Below are positions 16,834-25,222 of a stretch of DNA of 64,000 nucleotides, one piece after another; position 1 is the first letter of the stretch, and every line of letters starts with the position of its first letter. The translations under genes were made by a program, and so were the position numbers. Location: positions 62,001 through 126,000 of the forward strand of contig DBGCPK010000008.1 in NCBI GenBank assembly GCA_048359995.1, given 5' to 3'. Under the pieces are notes generated by a model. The model searched no databases. It was not told the origin of the DNA and was given only the letters and a program-made list of their open reading frames with translations. This stretch comes from UBA3210 sp048359995 (GTDB lineage: Bacteria; Bacillota_I; Bacilli_A; RFN20; CAG-449).

Positions 16834-17112
16834 ATGAAAATTCTATCGGGAAAAGTGAACAACAAAGTCGGACTGACCAGCCGTATTTCCGCCGAGTTAG
16901 TCGCCGAAGCCAATCGCGCCGTCAAATGCAATCTGCTTTTAATCTGCAACGGGAATACCGCCGATTTAAAATCCATTATGAATATGATGTCCTTAGTCAT
17001 CCGCGATCAAGACGAATTCACCATTCAAATCGAAGGGGAGGACGAAGCGCTGGTAGAAGAAAAATTTCTTCGCCTGTTAGGTCGTTTAAAATTATTGAAA
17101 TCCGAAGACTAA
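16834..17112 (+). CDS. HPr-family protein lacking the catalytic histidine (Crh-like)
   Basis: A 92-residue HPr fold. The active-site region reads GLTSR at residues 13-17, where true HPr has GxHAR, so the phosphotransfer histidine (His15) is replaced by Thr. The regulatory serine region is intact: 'DLKSIMNMMSL', Ser47, matching Ser46 of HPr, the target of HPr kinase. That is the pattern of Bacillus Crh, which works in catabolite repression but not in sugar transport. The start follows GGAGGG. It is monocistronic with its own promoter and terminator, between galU and alr. Confidence 0.8.
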   Translation: MKILSGKVNNKVGLTSRISAELVAEANRAVKCNLLLICNGNTADLKSIMNMMSLVIRDQDEFTIQIEGEDEALVEEKFLRLLGRLKLLKSED

Positions 17113-17119
17113 CGGATGT

Positions 17120-17144
17120 CCGCCGCCTCTACGGCGGTTTTTTT
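17120..17144 (+). terminator. Terminator of the HPr-like gene
   Basis: A 6-bp GC-only stem (CCGCCG 17120-17125, CGGCGG 17132-17137) followed by seven T. Confidence 0.9.
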
Positions 17145-17197
17145 ATCTTCCGTCTTCTGTTTCTTTTTGACCCTGCATATCTTTAAACGGTGATAAA

Positions 17198-18223
17198 ATG
17201 CGTTGCGAAATCGAAATCGATTTAAAGAGGCTGGAAGAGAACTACGTCGCCATCGAAAACTATATCCGAAAACCGCTGATCGCCGTAGTCAAATCCAACG
17301 CTTACGGTCATGGTCTGATTCCGATCGTTTCGGCGATGAATCGTCTCGGAGTCCATTCCTTTTTGGTGGCCACGATGGAAGAGGCGATATTGTTGCGAAA
17401 ACAATTTCAGAACATCTCAATTCTTCTTTTGGAACCCTGCGACGATTTTCGGACGATGTTTTCCTTGAAAATCACTCCTTGCGTCAATTCTTTCTCTTAT
17501 CTGAAACAACTCATCGAAACGAATTTGCCTTTTCCGATTCACCTGAAATTGGAAACCGGACTGAATCGCTTGGGAATTTACCTTTCACAGGAAAAGGAAT
17601 GCCTGCAACTCATCGAAAAATCAAGACTGTCGGTCCGCGGAGTGTACACGCACATCGCTTCCGAAAAAAGTTATCAAAGCCAAATGTATCTTTTTAAGAA
17701 AATGTTGGCTCCTTTTTCGGAAATCGAGAATCTTCAAATTCACGTCGGTTCATCGAATTATCTGATTCCGGACGGCGTTTCCACCCATTACCGCGTCGGT
17801 CTGGCCTTGTACGGATTGATGAAGCATCGTGAAATTCCCCTGAAACCGATTCTTTCCCTCAAAGCGCCGGTTTACCGCGTAAAAAAGGTGATAAAAGGGG
17901 AAGAAATCGGCTATCACAATTTCGGAATCGTCAAGGAAGACGGTTACCTGTGTACGATTCCTTTAGGTTACGCGGACGGTTGGATCAAAGAGAGAAAAAC
18001 CATCGGTTTTCACGATGCTTACCTCAGTCAGATCGGCGAAACCTGTATGGATCTGATGATGCTGTTTTCCAAAAAATACATCGAAGAAAATCGGAAAATC
18101 GAATTGATCTCCGACAACGTCGACATCTTCGATCTTGCCGATTTTTACGGCGAATCGATCTATCAAATCGTCACTTTGCTTTCTCCGAGAATAAAAAGGA
18201 CTTATCTGTCGAGCGAACGATAA
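17198..18223 (+). CDS. alr: Alanine racemase
   Basis: A PLP-dependent racemase providing D-alanine for peptidoglycan. 341 residues, a little shorter than the usual 360-390. The PLP lysine is Lys32 in 'AVVKSNAYGHG'. The phosphate-binding 'RVGLALYGL' and the C-terminal beta-domain 'IGYHNFGIV...IPLGYADGW' and 'ETCMDLMM' (usual 'CMDQ') are present. The conserved Tyr of the second active-site half lies in 'GYHNFG'. No strong Shine-Dalgarno is evident (GGTGATAAA). It converges with the priming transferase gene, only 4 bp between the stop codons. Confidence 0.92.
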   Translation: MRCEIEIDLKRLEENYVAIENYIRKPLIAVVKSNAYGHGLIPIVSAMNRLGVHSFLVATMEEAILLRKQFQNISILLLEPCDDFRTMFSLKITPCVNSFSYLKQLIETNLPFPIHLKLETGLNRLGIYLSQEKECLQLIEKSRLSVRGVYTHIASEKSYQSQMYLFKKMLAPFSEIENLQIHVGSSNYLIPDGVSTHYRVGLALYGLMKHREIPLKPILSLKAPVYRVKKVIKGEEIGYHNFGIVKEDGYLCTIPLGYADGWIKERKTIGFHDAYLSQIGETCMDLMMLFSKKYIEENRKIELISDNVDIFDLADFYGESIYQIVTLLSPRIKRTYLSSER

Positions 18224-18227
18224 ATCC

Positions 18228-18920
18228 TTATTCTGCGCCGCGCCCCTTCAAAACCGCGGGAATCGTCAGCAAGATCAGTTTTAAATCGAATCCCAACGAT
18301 CTCTTTTCGAAATATTCCATATCCATTTTCTGCCTTTGTCCCGTGCTGTACGTCACGTTGCTTCTCCCGTAAACCTGCCAATATCCGGTTAGGCCGGGGC
18401 GAGTCGAAGTCAGAAGTTGAATCTCTTCAATCGAATAGTTTCCGTATTCTTTCGTCGTAATCGGACGAGGTCCGACAAAAGCCAATTGACCGAAAAGAAT
18501 GTTGAACAACTGCGGCAATTCGTCGATGGAAGTTTTTCGCATGAAATTGCCGATGCGAGTGATGCGGGGATCGTTTTCTACTTTTCGCTCTTTTTGCCAC
18601 ATTTCCATCTGTTCTCGGTTCAAATACTTCTGAGGGTTTGTTTCCGCGTCGCTGTACATCGAACGGAATTTGTAAACTTTGATATGCTTCCCGTTTTTGC
18701 CGATGCGGATATCTTTGAACAGCACCGGTCCCTTCGAAGTGCATTTGACCAAAATCGCAAAAAGAACGATAGTCGGAGATGAGACGATAATCAGCAAAAA
18801 AGAAAAAACGACGGCAAAAAAGCGTTTGAAGAAAAAATAACCCTTGCTCTTTCGGTTTTTCATTTTCGTAATATAGTTTTTGGACAAAACCTGTATTTCA
18901 ATCGTCGATAAATCTTCCAT
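18228..18920 (-). CDS. Undecaprenyl-phosphate sugar-1-phosphate (priming) transferase
   Basis: A 230-residue bacterial sugar transferase that starts polysaccharide assembly by loading a sugar phosphate on the lipid carrier at the membrane. There is one hydrophobic segment (about 32-55), then the catalytic core with 'GPVLFKDIRIGKNGKHIKVYKFRSM', 'DPRITRIGNFMRKTSIDELPQLFNI' (DE motif) and 'FVGPRPITTKEYG'. 'RPGLTGYWQVYGRSN' matches WbaP/CpsE galactose- or glucose-phosphate transferases. The start follows GGGAGGT. It is the last gene of the cpsC-cpsD-cpsB unit, after a 123-bp gap. Confidence 0.92.
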   Translation of the reverse strand: MEDLSTIEIQVLSKNYITKMKNRKSKGYFFFKRFFAVVFSFLLIIVSSPTIVLFAILVKCTSKGPVLFKDIRIGKNGKHIKVYKFRSMYSDAETNPQKYLNREQMEMWQKERKVENDPRITRIGNFMRKTSIDELPQLFNILFGQLAFVGPRPITTKEYGNYSIEEIQLLTSTRPGLTGYWQVYGRSNVTYSTGQRQKMDMEYFEKRSLGFDLKLILLTIPAVLKGRGAE

Positions 18921-19043
18921 TTATACCTCCCGTACTCGAACTTTCCGGCAGTCCAATTTTATTATTCCGCTTCCGGAGCGCTTCTCATACCAAATCATTA
19001 TAATAAATAAGACAATCAAAACCCCTAAAAGTTTTAAAAAAAA

Positions 19044-19724
19044 TCACATACTATATAAATTTTCGTTATTGCGATCGATTTTATACATTTTTTTCAGATA
19101 ATCGTATCCTTCTTTCAGATTCGGTTTCCGCATAGTAAGGTTATGGCAATCACTGCCGATGAAATCGCAATAGCCCGCTTTAATCATCGACTTTGTCAGT
19201 TTTCGAATTCGCTTTCCGTTGTGTCCGAGAAAAGAATCGGCATTCAACTGAAAACGGCAGCCGACCGCTCTCAGGCGATCCATCAACTCCATCGTCATAT
19301 AGAGATATCTTTCCGGATGGGCCAGAATGACGGGATATCCGGAAGAAATCAAGTTGTAAACCGAATTCTCGATGTCGCAGTCGTCTTCTTTCATATTGAA
19401 TTCAACCAAATAAAAGCGACTCTCTCCCAGTTTCAAAAAACGGTTTTCGCGGAAATATTTCAGAAAATCCGTTTCCGAAAACAAGATTTCCTCACCGAGG
19501 CTGAGTTTAATCGGTAGATCGCCGACCTTATGTCGAAATTCTTTGAATCTCCGCAATATGTCCTCTTTATCGACGCACTTGCAATTCCGCGAGAAAGAAT
19601 GAGGCGTCAAAATGACTTCGTTCACTCCTTGTTCAATTTCGTCGTTCAGCATCTGCAAGGACATTTCGTCCGAAGAAGAACCGTCGTCGAAATTCGGCAG
19701 AATGTGCGTGTGTATGTCGATCAT
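19044..19724 (-). CDS. cpsB: CpsB/YwqE-type PHP-domain protein-tyrosine phosphatase
   Basis: A 226-residue manganese-dependent phosphatase that dephosphorylates the CpsD tyrosine kinase. The PHP domain starts with MIDIHTHILPNFDDGS (HxH metal ligands). Further conserved motifs are 'VILTPHSF', 'LILAHPERY'-like 'VILAHPERYLYM' and 'IGSDCHN'. All typical PHP metal ligands can be seen. It lies 12 bp after cpsD, in the standard Gram-positive Wzz-kinase-phosphatase arrangement. Confidence 0.93.
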   Translation of the reverse strand: MIDIHTHILPNFDDGSSSDEMSLQMLNDEIEQGVNEVILTPHSFSRNCKCVDKEDILRRFKEFRHKVGDLPIKLSLGEEILFSETDFLKYFRENRFLKLGESRFYLVEFNMKEDDCDIENSVYNLISSGYPVILAHPERYLYMTMELMDRLRAVGCRFQLNADSFLGHNGKRIRKLTKSMIKAGYCDFIGSDCHNLTMRKPNLKEGYDYLKKMYKIDRNNENLYSM

Positions 19725-19736
19725 CTTCCTGCCCGA

Positions 19737-20429
19737 TTACTTCCCGTATCCGTTTTGATAATAGTAATATCGGTCTCTTTTTTTGACCGGAACTTTGTTG
19801 ATGACCGAGCCGACGACATTCAATCCGTTGGCGCGGATGATCTTCATCGCATCCTTGACTTCGTTCTTCTTGGAAGTCTTGACGGAAGCCACGAAAATGA
19901 ATGCGTCGACGAATTTCGAAACGATTATCGGATCAGGGAAAAGCAGAATCGGCGTACAATCGATAAAAATGTAATCGTACTCCTCTCTGAGTTCTTTCAA
20001 GAAATCGTCGAGTTTCTGCGATTCGAGTACCTTCGTCGGGAACGGCGTCCGGGTTCCTCTCGTGATCACGTCGAGATTTTCCCTGACTCCCCGAACCACA
20101 ACTTCTTCTTTGGTTGCTTTATCCACCAGATAATCGACGATTCCCTTATCGTTTGGAATTCCGAAATAACGATGAACCACCGACGCGCGAAGGTCGAGAT
20201 CGACGATCAAGACTTTAAAGCCCTTCAAGGCGTACACGTTGGCCAAATTGATTAAGACAGTCGTCTTCCCTTCGTTTGCCGATGCGGACGCGCAGGAGAT
20301 GACCTTGTACTTCTCATCGACCGAAGCGAAATCTAGATTGACCTGAATTCTTTGAAACGCTTCCGACATGACTGATGCCGTATCGTCGTAGATCAGGCAT
20401 TTTTTTACGTCTTTTGTTCTTGATTTCAT
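19737..20429 (-). CDS. cpsD: CpsD/YwqD-type BY-kinase (capsular tyrosine kinase)
   Basis: A 230-residue cytoplasmic tyrosine autokinase that works with the adjacent membrane modulator CpsC in chain-length control. Walker A is 'SASANEGKTT', Walker A' is 'VLIVDLDLR' and Walker B is 'IFIDCTP'. The protein ends in a tyrosine cluster (RDRYYYYQNGYGK), the autophosphorylation site. I place the start at 20429 (MKSRTKDVKK) behind an AGGAAA site; an in-frame ATG at 20468 would overlap cpsC. The Walker A Gly pattern (SASANEGKT instead of SSxPGEGKS) is slightly variant. Confidence 0.93.
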   Translation of the reverse strand: MKSRTKDVKKCLIYDDTASVMSEAFQRIQVNLDFASVDEKYKVISCASASANEGKTTVLINLANVYALKGFKVLIVDLDLRASVVHRYFGIPNDKGIVDYLVDKATKEEVVVRGVRENLDVITRGTRTPFPTKVLESQKLDDFLKELREEYDYIFIDCTPILLFPDPIIVSKFVDAFIFVASVKTSKKNEVKDAMKIIRANGLNVVGSVINKVPVKKRDRYYYYQNGYGK

Positions 20430-20433
20430 AGAC

Positions 20434-21198
20434 TTATTTCCTTTCTCCTTCCGACGAATTCTCCGCATAATAAGGGATTGTTCCGATAATATTCAATTGA
20501 GAGACTTCTTCCAAATCTTTCTTGCTGTTGATATTCTGCGAAGTCAGCTCCGCGATCAGCGCGTACGCCAGTCCGACGACAATTCCCATCGCCGTCGCCA
20601 CGAGAAGCACTTTTGATTTCGACGTCGAAGTCGAGTAAACGCTGTAATCGCTGACCTGATCTAAGATCGAGATCGTGAAAGAATTGAAGACGTTTTTCTC
20701 TCCGCCTTCCTCTGTTTCGGTCAAATCTTCCAATACGCTCAACGTCGCGTTGAGCATCGGAACGACCAAACTCCGATCTTCCGAACTATACCGCACTTTG
20801 AATTGCAGCGATTGAAGATTGCTGTCATACGTCGCTTTGATCGAATTTCCGATTCGACCGTAACTCGGCACGATGATCGGGTTTTCGGAAGTCAAATTGT
20901 TCTCTTCCGCTTTTTGTTTGATCAGATTCCAAATGTTGACGTCTCCGTTCAGCGCGTCGCAAAACGTTTTTGGAGCCAAACGACCGTAGTTGACATCGGC
21001 CGTAGACGAATTGCTTCCGTTGTAAAATACGTAAATGCTACTGCTTGCGCTGTATGTCGTCGAACTGAACAGAGCCAGATAGCCGATGCCGGCCAGAATT
21101 CCGACGAAAGTGCAAATTAAAATTCCGATTAACCTTCTTTTCAACATACGGAATATGTCGAGTAAGGTTAATCCGTTTTCCTGAATTTCTTCTTCCAT
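20434..21198 (-). CDS. cpsC: CpsC/YwqC-type Wzz-domain chain-length modulator
   Basis: A 254-residue Wzz-family membrane protein. TM1 lies around residues 22-45 and TM2 near 202-225, with an extracellular domain between. The short cytoplasmic tail activates the CpsD kinase. The N-terminus 'TLLDIFRMLKRRLIGILIC' is typical. The start at 21198 follows GAGG and is preferred to an ATG 15 bp upstream. First gene of the unit, behind a good promoter. Confidence 0.9.
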   Translation of the reverse strand: MEEEIQENGLTLLDIFRMLKRRLIGILICTFVGILAGIGYLALFSSTTYSASSSIYVFYNGSNSSTADVNYGRLAPKTFCDALNGDVNIWNLIKQKAEENNLTSENPIIVPSYGRIGNSIKATYDSNLQSLQFKVRYSSEDRSLVVPMLNATLSVLEDLTETEEGGEKNVFNSFTISILDQVSDYSVYSTSTSKSKVLLVATAMGIVVGLAYALIAELTSQNINSKKDLEEVSQLNIIGTIPYYAENSSEGERK

Positions 21199-21218
21199 AA
21201 TTACCTCATTCATCGAGT

Positions 21219-21237
21219 TTACAATATATTATTGTAA
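21219..21237. promoter_or_regulatory. Palindrome in the cpsC leader, possible operator
   Basis: A perfect inverted repeat, TTACAATA-TAT-TATTGTAA, between the promoter and the cpsC start. An XRE-type regulator is encoded divergently 190 bp away. It could be a repressor site or simply a short RNA hairpin. Confidence 0.45.
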
Positions 21238-21251
21238 CCTCCGTTAAAAAA

Positions 21252-21280
21252 AGTATAGACAATTCCATAAGATAAATCAA
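21252..21280 (-). promoter_or_regulatory. Promoter of the cpsCDB unit
   Basis: Minus strand: -35 TTGATT (21280-21275), 17 bp, -10 TATACT (21257-21252). Confidence 0.65.
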
Positions 21281-21352
21281 CACTTAATATTCCGCAAAAA
21301 GGATAATTTTCATCAAAAAAGCACTATTTGAGCAAAAAAAAATCCAATTATC

Positions 21353-21381
21353 TTTAAAATGAACCTTTTCGAAAGTATAAT
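21353..21381 (+). promoter_or_regulatory. Promoter of the XRE regulator gene
   Basis: -10 TATAAT (21376-21381) with a weak -35 TTTAAA (21353-21358) at 17 bp spacing. Confidence 0.5.
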
Positions 21382-21407
21382 GGAATTATCAAAGGGACGA
21401 ATGCAAA

Positions 21408-21737
21408 ATGGAAAAGACACTTTCAGTTACGGAAAAACTCGACTATCTCCGCCTCGAACAAGGTCTTTCTTTGGAATTTATCGCTAAAAAGTCGCGGATT
21501 TCCTTAGAGGAAATCACCGCTATCTTTTCCGGAAAGCATACTCCCATGCCTTCTGTTTTAAGCAAACTCTGCAATGTACTCGATACCTGCTGTTACGATC
21601 TTTTCGACAAAAATTTCGGTAAAATACCCGTCTATCTATCCAAAGAGGAAAACGATTTGATCGTTCGATATCGTCAATTGGACTCCGCGAAGAAAGTAAA
21701 AATCATCGATCTAATCAAAAACGGCGAGAACAAATAA
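21408..21737 (+). CDS. XRE-family transcriptional regulator
   Basis: 109 residues. The first 65 form a Cro/C1-type helix-turn-helix ('LRLEQGLSLEFIAKKSRISLEEITAIFSG...SVLSKLCNVLDTCCYDLF'), followed by a charged helical tail (about 72-109). Divergent from the cpsCDB unit, between it and ugd, so it may control one or both; no direct evidence. The ORF is preceded by AAGGGA. Confidence 0.8.
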   Translation: MEKTLSVTEKLDYLRLEQGLSLEFIAKKSRISLEEITAIFSGKHTPMPSVLSKLCNVLDTCCYDLFDKNFGKIPVYLSKEENDLIVRYRQLDSAKKVKIIDLIKNGENK

Positions 21738-21810
21738 AAAGTTTATTTAACAATATAATTCCCGCGCTTTTGTATAATTAACCTTTTTCCTCCAAAGCCT
21801 TATTGTATTC

Positions 21811-21847
21811 GAAAAAATAAAGAGGGTTTATTGCCTTAAACCCTCTT
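21811..21847 (-). terminator. Terminator of the wzx-to-ugd operon
   Basis: An 11-bp perfect stem (21820-21830 / 21837-21847, AAGAGGGTTTA and its complement) with a 6-base loop. On the minus strand it is followed by TATTTTTTC. Confidence 0.9.
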
Positions 21848-21871
21848 ACGCGACAATATGAATTTCCGGAC

Positions 21872-23095
21872 TTAATCTCTCCGATATAGATCTCTCGTGT
21901 AAACTTTTTCTTGCACATCATCTAAGCAAGAATCATATCGGTTGGCGAGAATCGCTTCGCTCTTCGCCTTGAATTCATTCAAATCGTTCACTACCATTGA
22001 CCCGAAAAACTTTTCTCCGTTTTCTAGAGTCGGCTCGTAAATAATCACGGTTGCTCCTTTTGCTTTAATGCGCTTCATTACTCCTTGAATAGAACTTTGG
22101 CGAAAATTATCCGAATTGGACTTCATCGTTAACCGATAGACGCCGATGATAACTTCTTTTTCTTTCGTTTTATCCCAGGAACTGTTGGCCCCATAAGCAC
22201 CCGCGATTTCTAAGACGCGGTCTGCGATAAAATCCTTTCTTGTTCTATTAGACTCTACGATGGCCTCGATCAAGTTCTCCGGAACGTCTTTGTAATTGGC
22301 TAGCAATTGTTTCGTATCTTTCGGAAGACAGTACCCACCATAGCCGAACGAAGGATTGTTATAATGCTTTCCGATTCTCGGATCGAGGCATACGCCGTCG
22401 ATGATTGATTTGGTATCCAGCCCCTTGCTTTCGGCATAAGTATCGAGTTCATTGAAATAGGAAACGCGAAGCGCCAGATACGTATTGGCAAAAAGTTTTA
22501 CCGCTTCCGCTTCTGTAATCCCCATAAAAAGCGTATCAATCGGGTTTTTAACGGCTCCTTCTTGCAACAACCCGGCAAATATTTCCGCTTTTTCTTTGGT
22601 TTCTTCATCCGTACCCACGATGATCCTCGACGGCCACAGATTATCTTCCAACGCCTTGCTTTCTCTTAAAAATTCAGGCGAAAACAAGATACGATTTGTA
22701 TGATACTTTTTTCTGACGCTTTCTGTGTATCCGACGGGAATCGTGGACTTGATGATCATAACGGCAGAAGGGTTGACTTCCAAAACCAATTCAATGACCT
22801 GTTCCACACAACTGGTATCGAAAAAGTTCTTTTTGGAATCGTAATTGGTAGGCGCGGCGATCACGACAAATTCCGCATCTCTATACGCTTCTCTTCCGTC
22901 AAGCGTCGCCAATAGATCGAGTTCCTTTTCTGCGAAAAACTTTTCGATATACTCATCCTGAATAGGACTTATCCTTTGATTGACCTTCTCTACTTTCTCC
23001 GGAACAACATCCACGATTTTTACCGAATGATGCTGGGACAACAAGGTTGCGATGCTCAATCCTACATATCCCGCGCCAGCTACTGCAATTTTCAT
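21872..23095 (-). CDS. ugd: UDP-glucose 6-dehydrogenase
   Basis: A 407-residue NAD-dependent enzyme converting UDP-glucose to UDP-glucuronate. The N-terminal Rossmann motif is 'GAGYVGLS' (7-14). The catalytic region 'GGYCLPKDTKQL' contains the active-site Cys. 'FSPEFLRES' and 'VFGPEFLREG'-type substrate contacts are present. The length is typical. It follows an AGGAGG site and is the last gene before a strong terminator. Together with the epimerase at 23635-24723 it would supply UDP-GlcA and UDP-GalA. Confidence 0.93.
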   Translation of the reverse strand: MKIAVAGAGYVGLSIATLLSQHHSVKIVDVVPEKVEKVNQRISPIQDEYIEKFFAEKELDLLATLDGREAYRDAEFVVIAAPTNYDSKKNFFDTSCVEQVIELVLEVNPSAVMIIKSTIPVGYTESVRKKYHTNRILFSPEFLRESKALEDNLWPSRIIVGTDEETKEKAEIFAGLLQEGAVKNPIDTLFMGITEAEAVKLFANTYLALRVSYFNELDTYAESKGLDTKSIIDGVCLDPRIGKHYNNPSFGYGGYCLPKDTKQLLANYKDVPENLIEAIVESNRTRKDFIADRVLEIAGAYGANSSWDKTKEKEVIIGVYRLTMKSNSDNFRQSSIQGVMKRIKAKGATVIIYEPTLENGEKFFGSMVVNDLNEFKAKSEAILANRYDSCLDDVQEKVYTRDLYRRD

Positions 23096-23138
23096 ATTTA
23101 CCTCCTGTTATTTTACCTTTGCTTACAAGTGAGTGAAA

Positions 23139-23648
23139 CTATTTGGACGAATAAAAGGACTCCAAATACTTTCGTTTATCCTCGGCATTCATAGCTTTGG
23201 TGTGTAAAAACGCATCCTCATGCTTTTGACAATACTCTTCCACGTTTTCAATCACTCTAGCCGGAACGCCCACTGCGATAGAATCGTCGGGAATATCGTG
23301 GGTAACGATCGCACCACAACCAATAATGCAATTGTTACCGATTGTAACCCCCGGCATGATTATGGCGTTTGTGCCAATATGAACATTGGATCCGACACAA
23401 ATTTTTCCGAACAAATCGATATCCTTGAAGTCGTCCCGCAAATACCGTAAAACCCATACTCCGCCATCGTGGGTAATGAAATTCACGCCTGCGTTCACCC
23501 GCACGTGATCTCCGATTCGGACAAGATAAGGTTCCGATCCGAAGTTTGCGCTGGCGTAAACTTCACAGAAATCACCGATAACCAATCCCTTTTGTTTCCA
23601 ATATCGGATTGGATTCAACCGGCGCTTTATACTATCATAAATCTTCAC
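23139..23648 (-). CDS. Hexapeptide-repeat acyltransferase (Wzb/CapG-like, LbetaH fold)
   Basis: 169 residues from a GTG start at 23648, chosen because AAGGAGGAG lies 5 bp upstream; there is no ATG with such a site. The protein is mostly left-handed beta-helix hexapeptides ('CVGSNVHIGTNAIIMPGVTIGNNCIIGCGAIVTHDIPDDSIAVGVPARV'), ending in the typical 'GVPARVI' motif of the xenobiotic/maltose acetyltransferase type. It probably O- or N-acetylates a sugar of the polymer. It overlaps the upstream epimerase gene by 14 bp. Confidence 0.85.
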   Translation of the reverse strand: MKIYDSIKRRLNPIRYWKQKGLVIGDFCEVYASANFGSEPYLVRIGDHVRVNAGVNFITHDGGVWVLRYLRDDFKDIDLFGKICVGSNVHIGTNAIIMPGVTIGNNCIIGCGAIVTHDIPDDSIAVGVPARVIENVEEYCQKHEDAFLHTKAMNAEDKRKYLESFYSSK

Positions 23649-24723
23649 GTTCTCCTCCTTTTTGCCGATAAAATTCAAAGTACCACTTTGCAAATCTTCT
23701 CAACCCTTCCCGCAGGCTTGTATTCGGTCTGAAACCAAAATCATCTTCCAGCGGTCCTGTATCCGCATAAGTTACTGGAACGTCTCCGGGTTGCATCGGA
23801 ACCAATTTTTTGTGCGATTCAAAATCGTAGTCCTCCGGCAATACTTTCGCCCGAATCAATTCTTCCTGTAAGATTTGCACGAAATCCAGCAGATTTTCCG
23901 GATTGGAATTTCCGATGTTATAAATCTTGTAAGGCGGAACAGGCAATTCATCTTCGCCGTTTTTCTTTTCAGGTGCGTGTTGCATAACTCGGACAACGCC
24001 TTCGACAATATCGTCGATATAGGTGAAATCGCGTTTGCAGTGTCCATAGTTGAAAATCTCGATGTTTTTTCCTTTTACCAGTTTATCCGTGAAACCGAAA
24101 TAAGCCATATCCGGGCGTCCCGCCGGTCCGTAAACCGTGAAAAAACGAAGTCCCGTAGTCGGAATGTTAAAAAGTTTGGAATACGCGTGCGCCATCAATT
24201 CATTCGACTTTTTGGTAGCCGCATAAAGCGAAACCGGATTGTCGACCTTATCTTCGGTACTATATGGTACTTTCTTGTTTGCCCCGTAGACGCTGGAAGA
24301 AGAAGCGTAAACGAGATGCTCTACTCCATGATGCCGGCACGCTTCCAAAATATGATAGAAGCCGACGAGATTAGAAGCAACATAGGAATCTGGATTCGTG
24401 ATCGAATAGCGAACGCCCGCCTGCGCAGCGAGATTGACAACAACCTCAGGCGCATATGTCTTAAATATTTGTTTGATCAAACTTTGATCGGCAAGATCAC
24501 CCCGAATGAAAACCCATCGATTTCCCCCGGATTGCCTTTCGATTTCCTTCAAACGCCAATGTTTGATCGACACGTCGTAATAATCGTTTAAATTATCCAA
24601 TCCGACAATCCGCGTGTCTTCAAATTCTCTCAAAAGGCGCAGAACCAGATTCGCTCCGATGAATCCCGCCGCGCCGGTGACCAAAATGGTCTTTCCTTTC
24701 AATTCTACATTGTTTGTAACCAT
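23635..24723 (-). CDS. UDP-glucuronate 4-epimerase
   Basis: A 362-residue extended SDR that interconverts UDP-GlcA and UDP-GalA. The NAD motif is 'TGAAGFIGAN'; the catalytic set is 'ASSSSVYG' and 'YAATKKSNE' (YxxxK). The family signatures 'NLAAQAGVRYSITNP', 'LRFFTVYGPAGRPDMA' and 'GHCKRDFTYIDDIVEGV' are all present. These distinguish it from GalE. It follows GGAGG. Cotranscribed with ugd, so it uses that enzyme's product. Confidence 0.9.
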   Translation of the reverse strand: MVTNNVELKGKTILVTGAAGFIGANLVLRLLREFEDTRIVGLDNLNDYYDVSIKHWRLKEIERQSGGNRWVFIRGDLADQSLIKQIFKTYAPEVVVNLAAQAGVRYSITNPDSYVASNLVGFYHILEACRHHGVEHLVYASSSSVYGANKKVPYSTEDKVDNPVSLYAATKKSNELMAHAYSKLFNIPTTGLRFFTVYGPAGRPDMAYFGFTDKLVKGKNIEIFNYGHCKRDFTYIDDIVEGVVRVMQHAPEKKNGEDELPVPPYKIYNIGNSNPENLLDFVQILQEELIRAKVLPEDYDFESHKKLVPMQPGDVPVTYADTGPLEDDFGFRPNTSLREGLRRFAKWYFEFYRQKGGEREDL

Positions 24724-24761
24724 AAATCCCTCCGATTTCCTTGCCGTCTTCTTGCGCCCGT

Positions 24762-25193
24762 TTACTCGCTTTGAATTTTATGAAGCACTTCCGCTAATAA
24801 TGTGGACGACACTCCCTCTGTGTGTGGCAAAAAAACAACATCAACGCCAATTTGTTCAAATTCTTCAATGATTTTATTATACATATCGCTATTTTTCCAA
24901 TCCGACCCATGAAACAAAGCATCAAAATGGTATTTTTTCCACGCATCTACCTTATTCATACTCAATTGCGGAACCACTTGATCGACAACCTTAATCGCGG
25001 ATACGATTTCAATTCTTTCTTCAAAACAAATAATCGGTTTTTTCTTTTTGTATTCCATAACCAATTGATCTGTGCTGACACCTACGATTAAATACTCGCA
25101 CTGTTCTTTGGCACGCCTCAAAAGGTTTAAATGACCGATGTGAAACATATCGAAAACGCCCGTAGTATATCCTATTTTATATTTTTTTTCCAT
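24762..25193 (-). CDS. tagD: Glycerol-3-phosphate cytidylyltransferase-like (TagD family)
   Basis: 143 residues with the nucleotidyltransferase motifs 'TGVFDMFHIGHLNLL' (HxGH) and 'GVSSTLL' (the RTxGISTT-like C-terminal motif). 'GSDWKN' is also conserved. The size fits TagD (about 130). It would make CDP-glycerol from glycerol-3-phosphate and CTP, a donor for glycerol-phosphate decoration or teichoic acid. The neighbouring LicD protein is a candidate user. Related cytidylyltransferases with other alcohol phosphates cannot be excluded. Confidence 0.85.
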   Translation of the reverse strand: MEKKYKIGYTTGVFDMFHIGHLNLLRRAKEQCEYLIVGVSTDQLVMEYKKKKPIICFEERIEIVSAIKVVDQVVPQLSMNKVDAWKKYHFDALFHGSDWKNSDMYNKIIEEFEQIGVDVVFLPHTEGVSSTLLAEVLHKIQSE

Positions 25194-25222
25194 AATTTTC
25201 TCCCTTTTACTGATTTCATATC

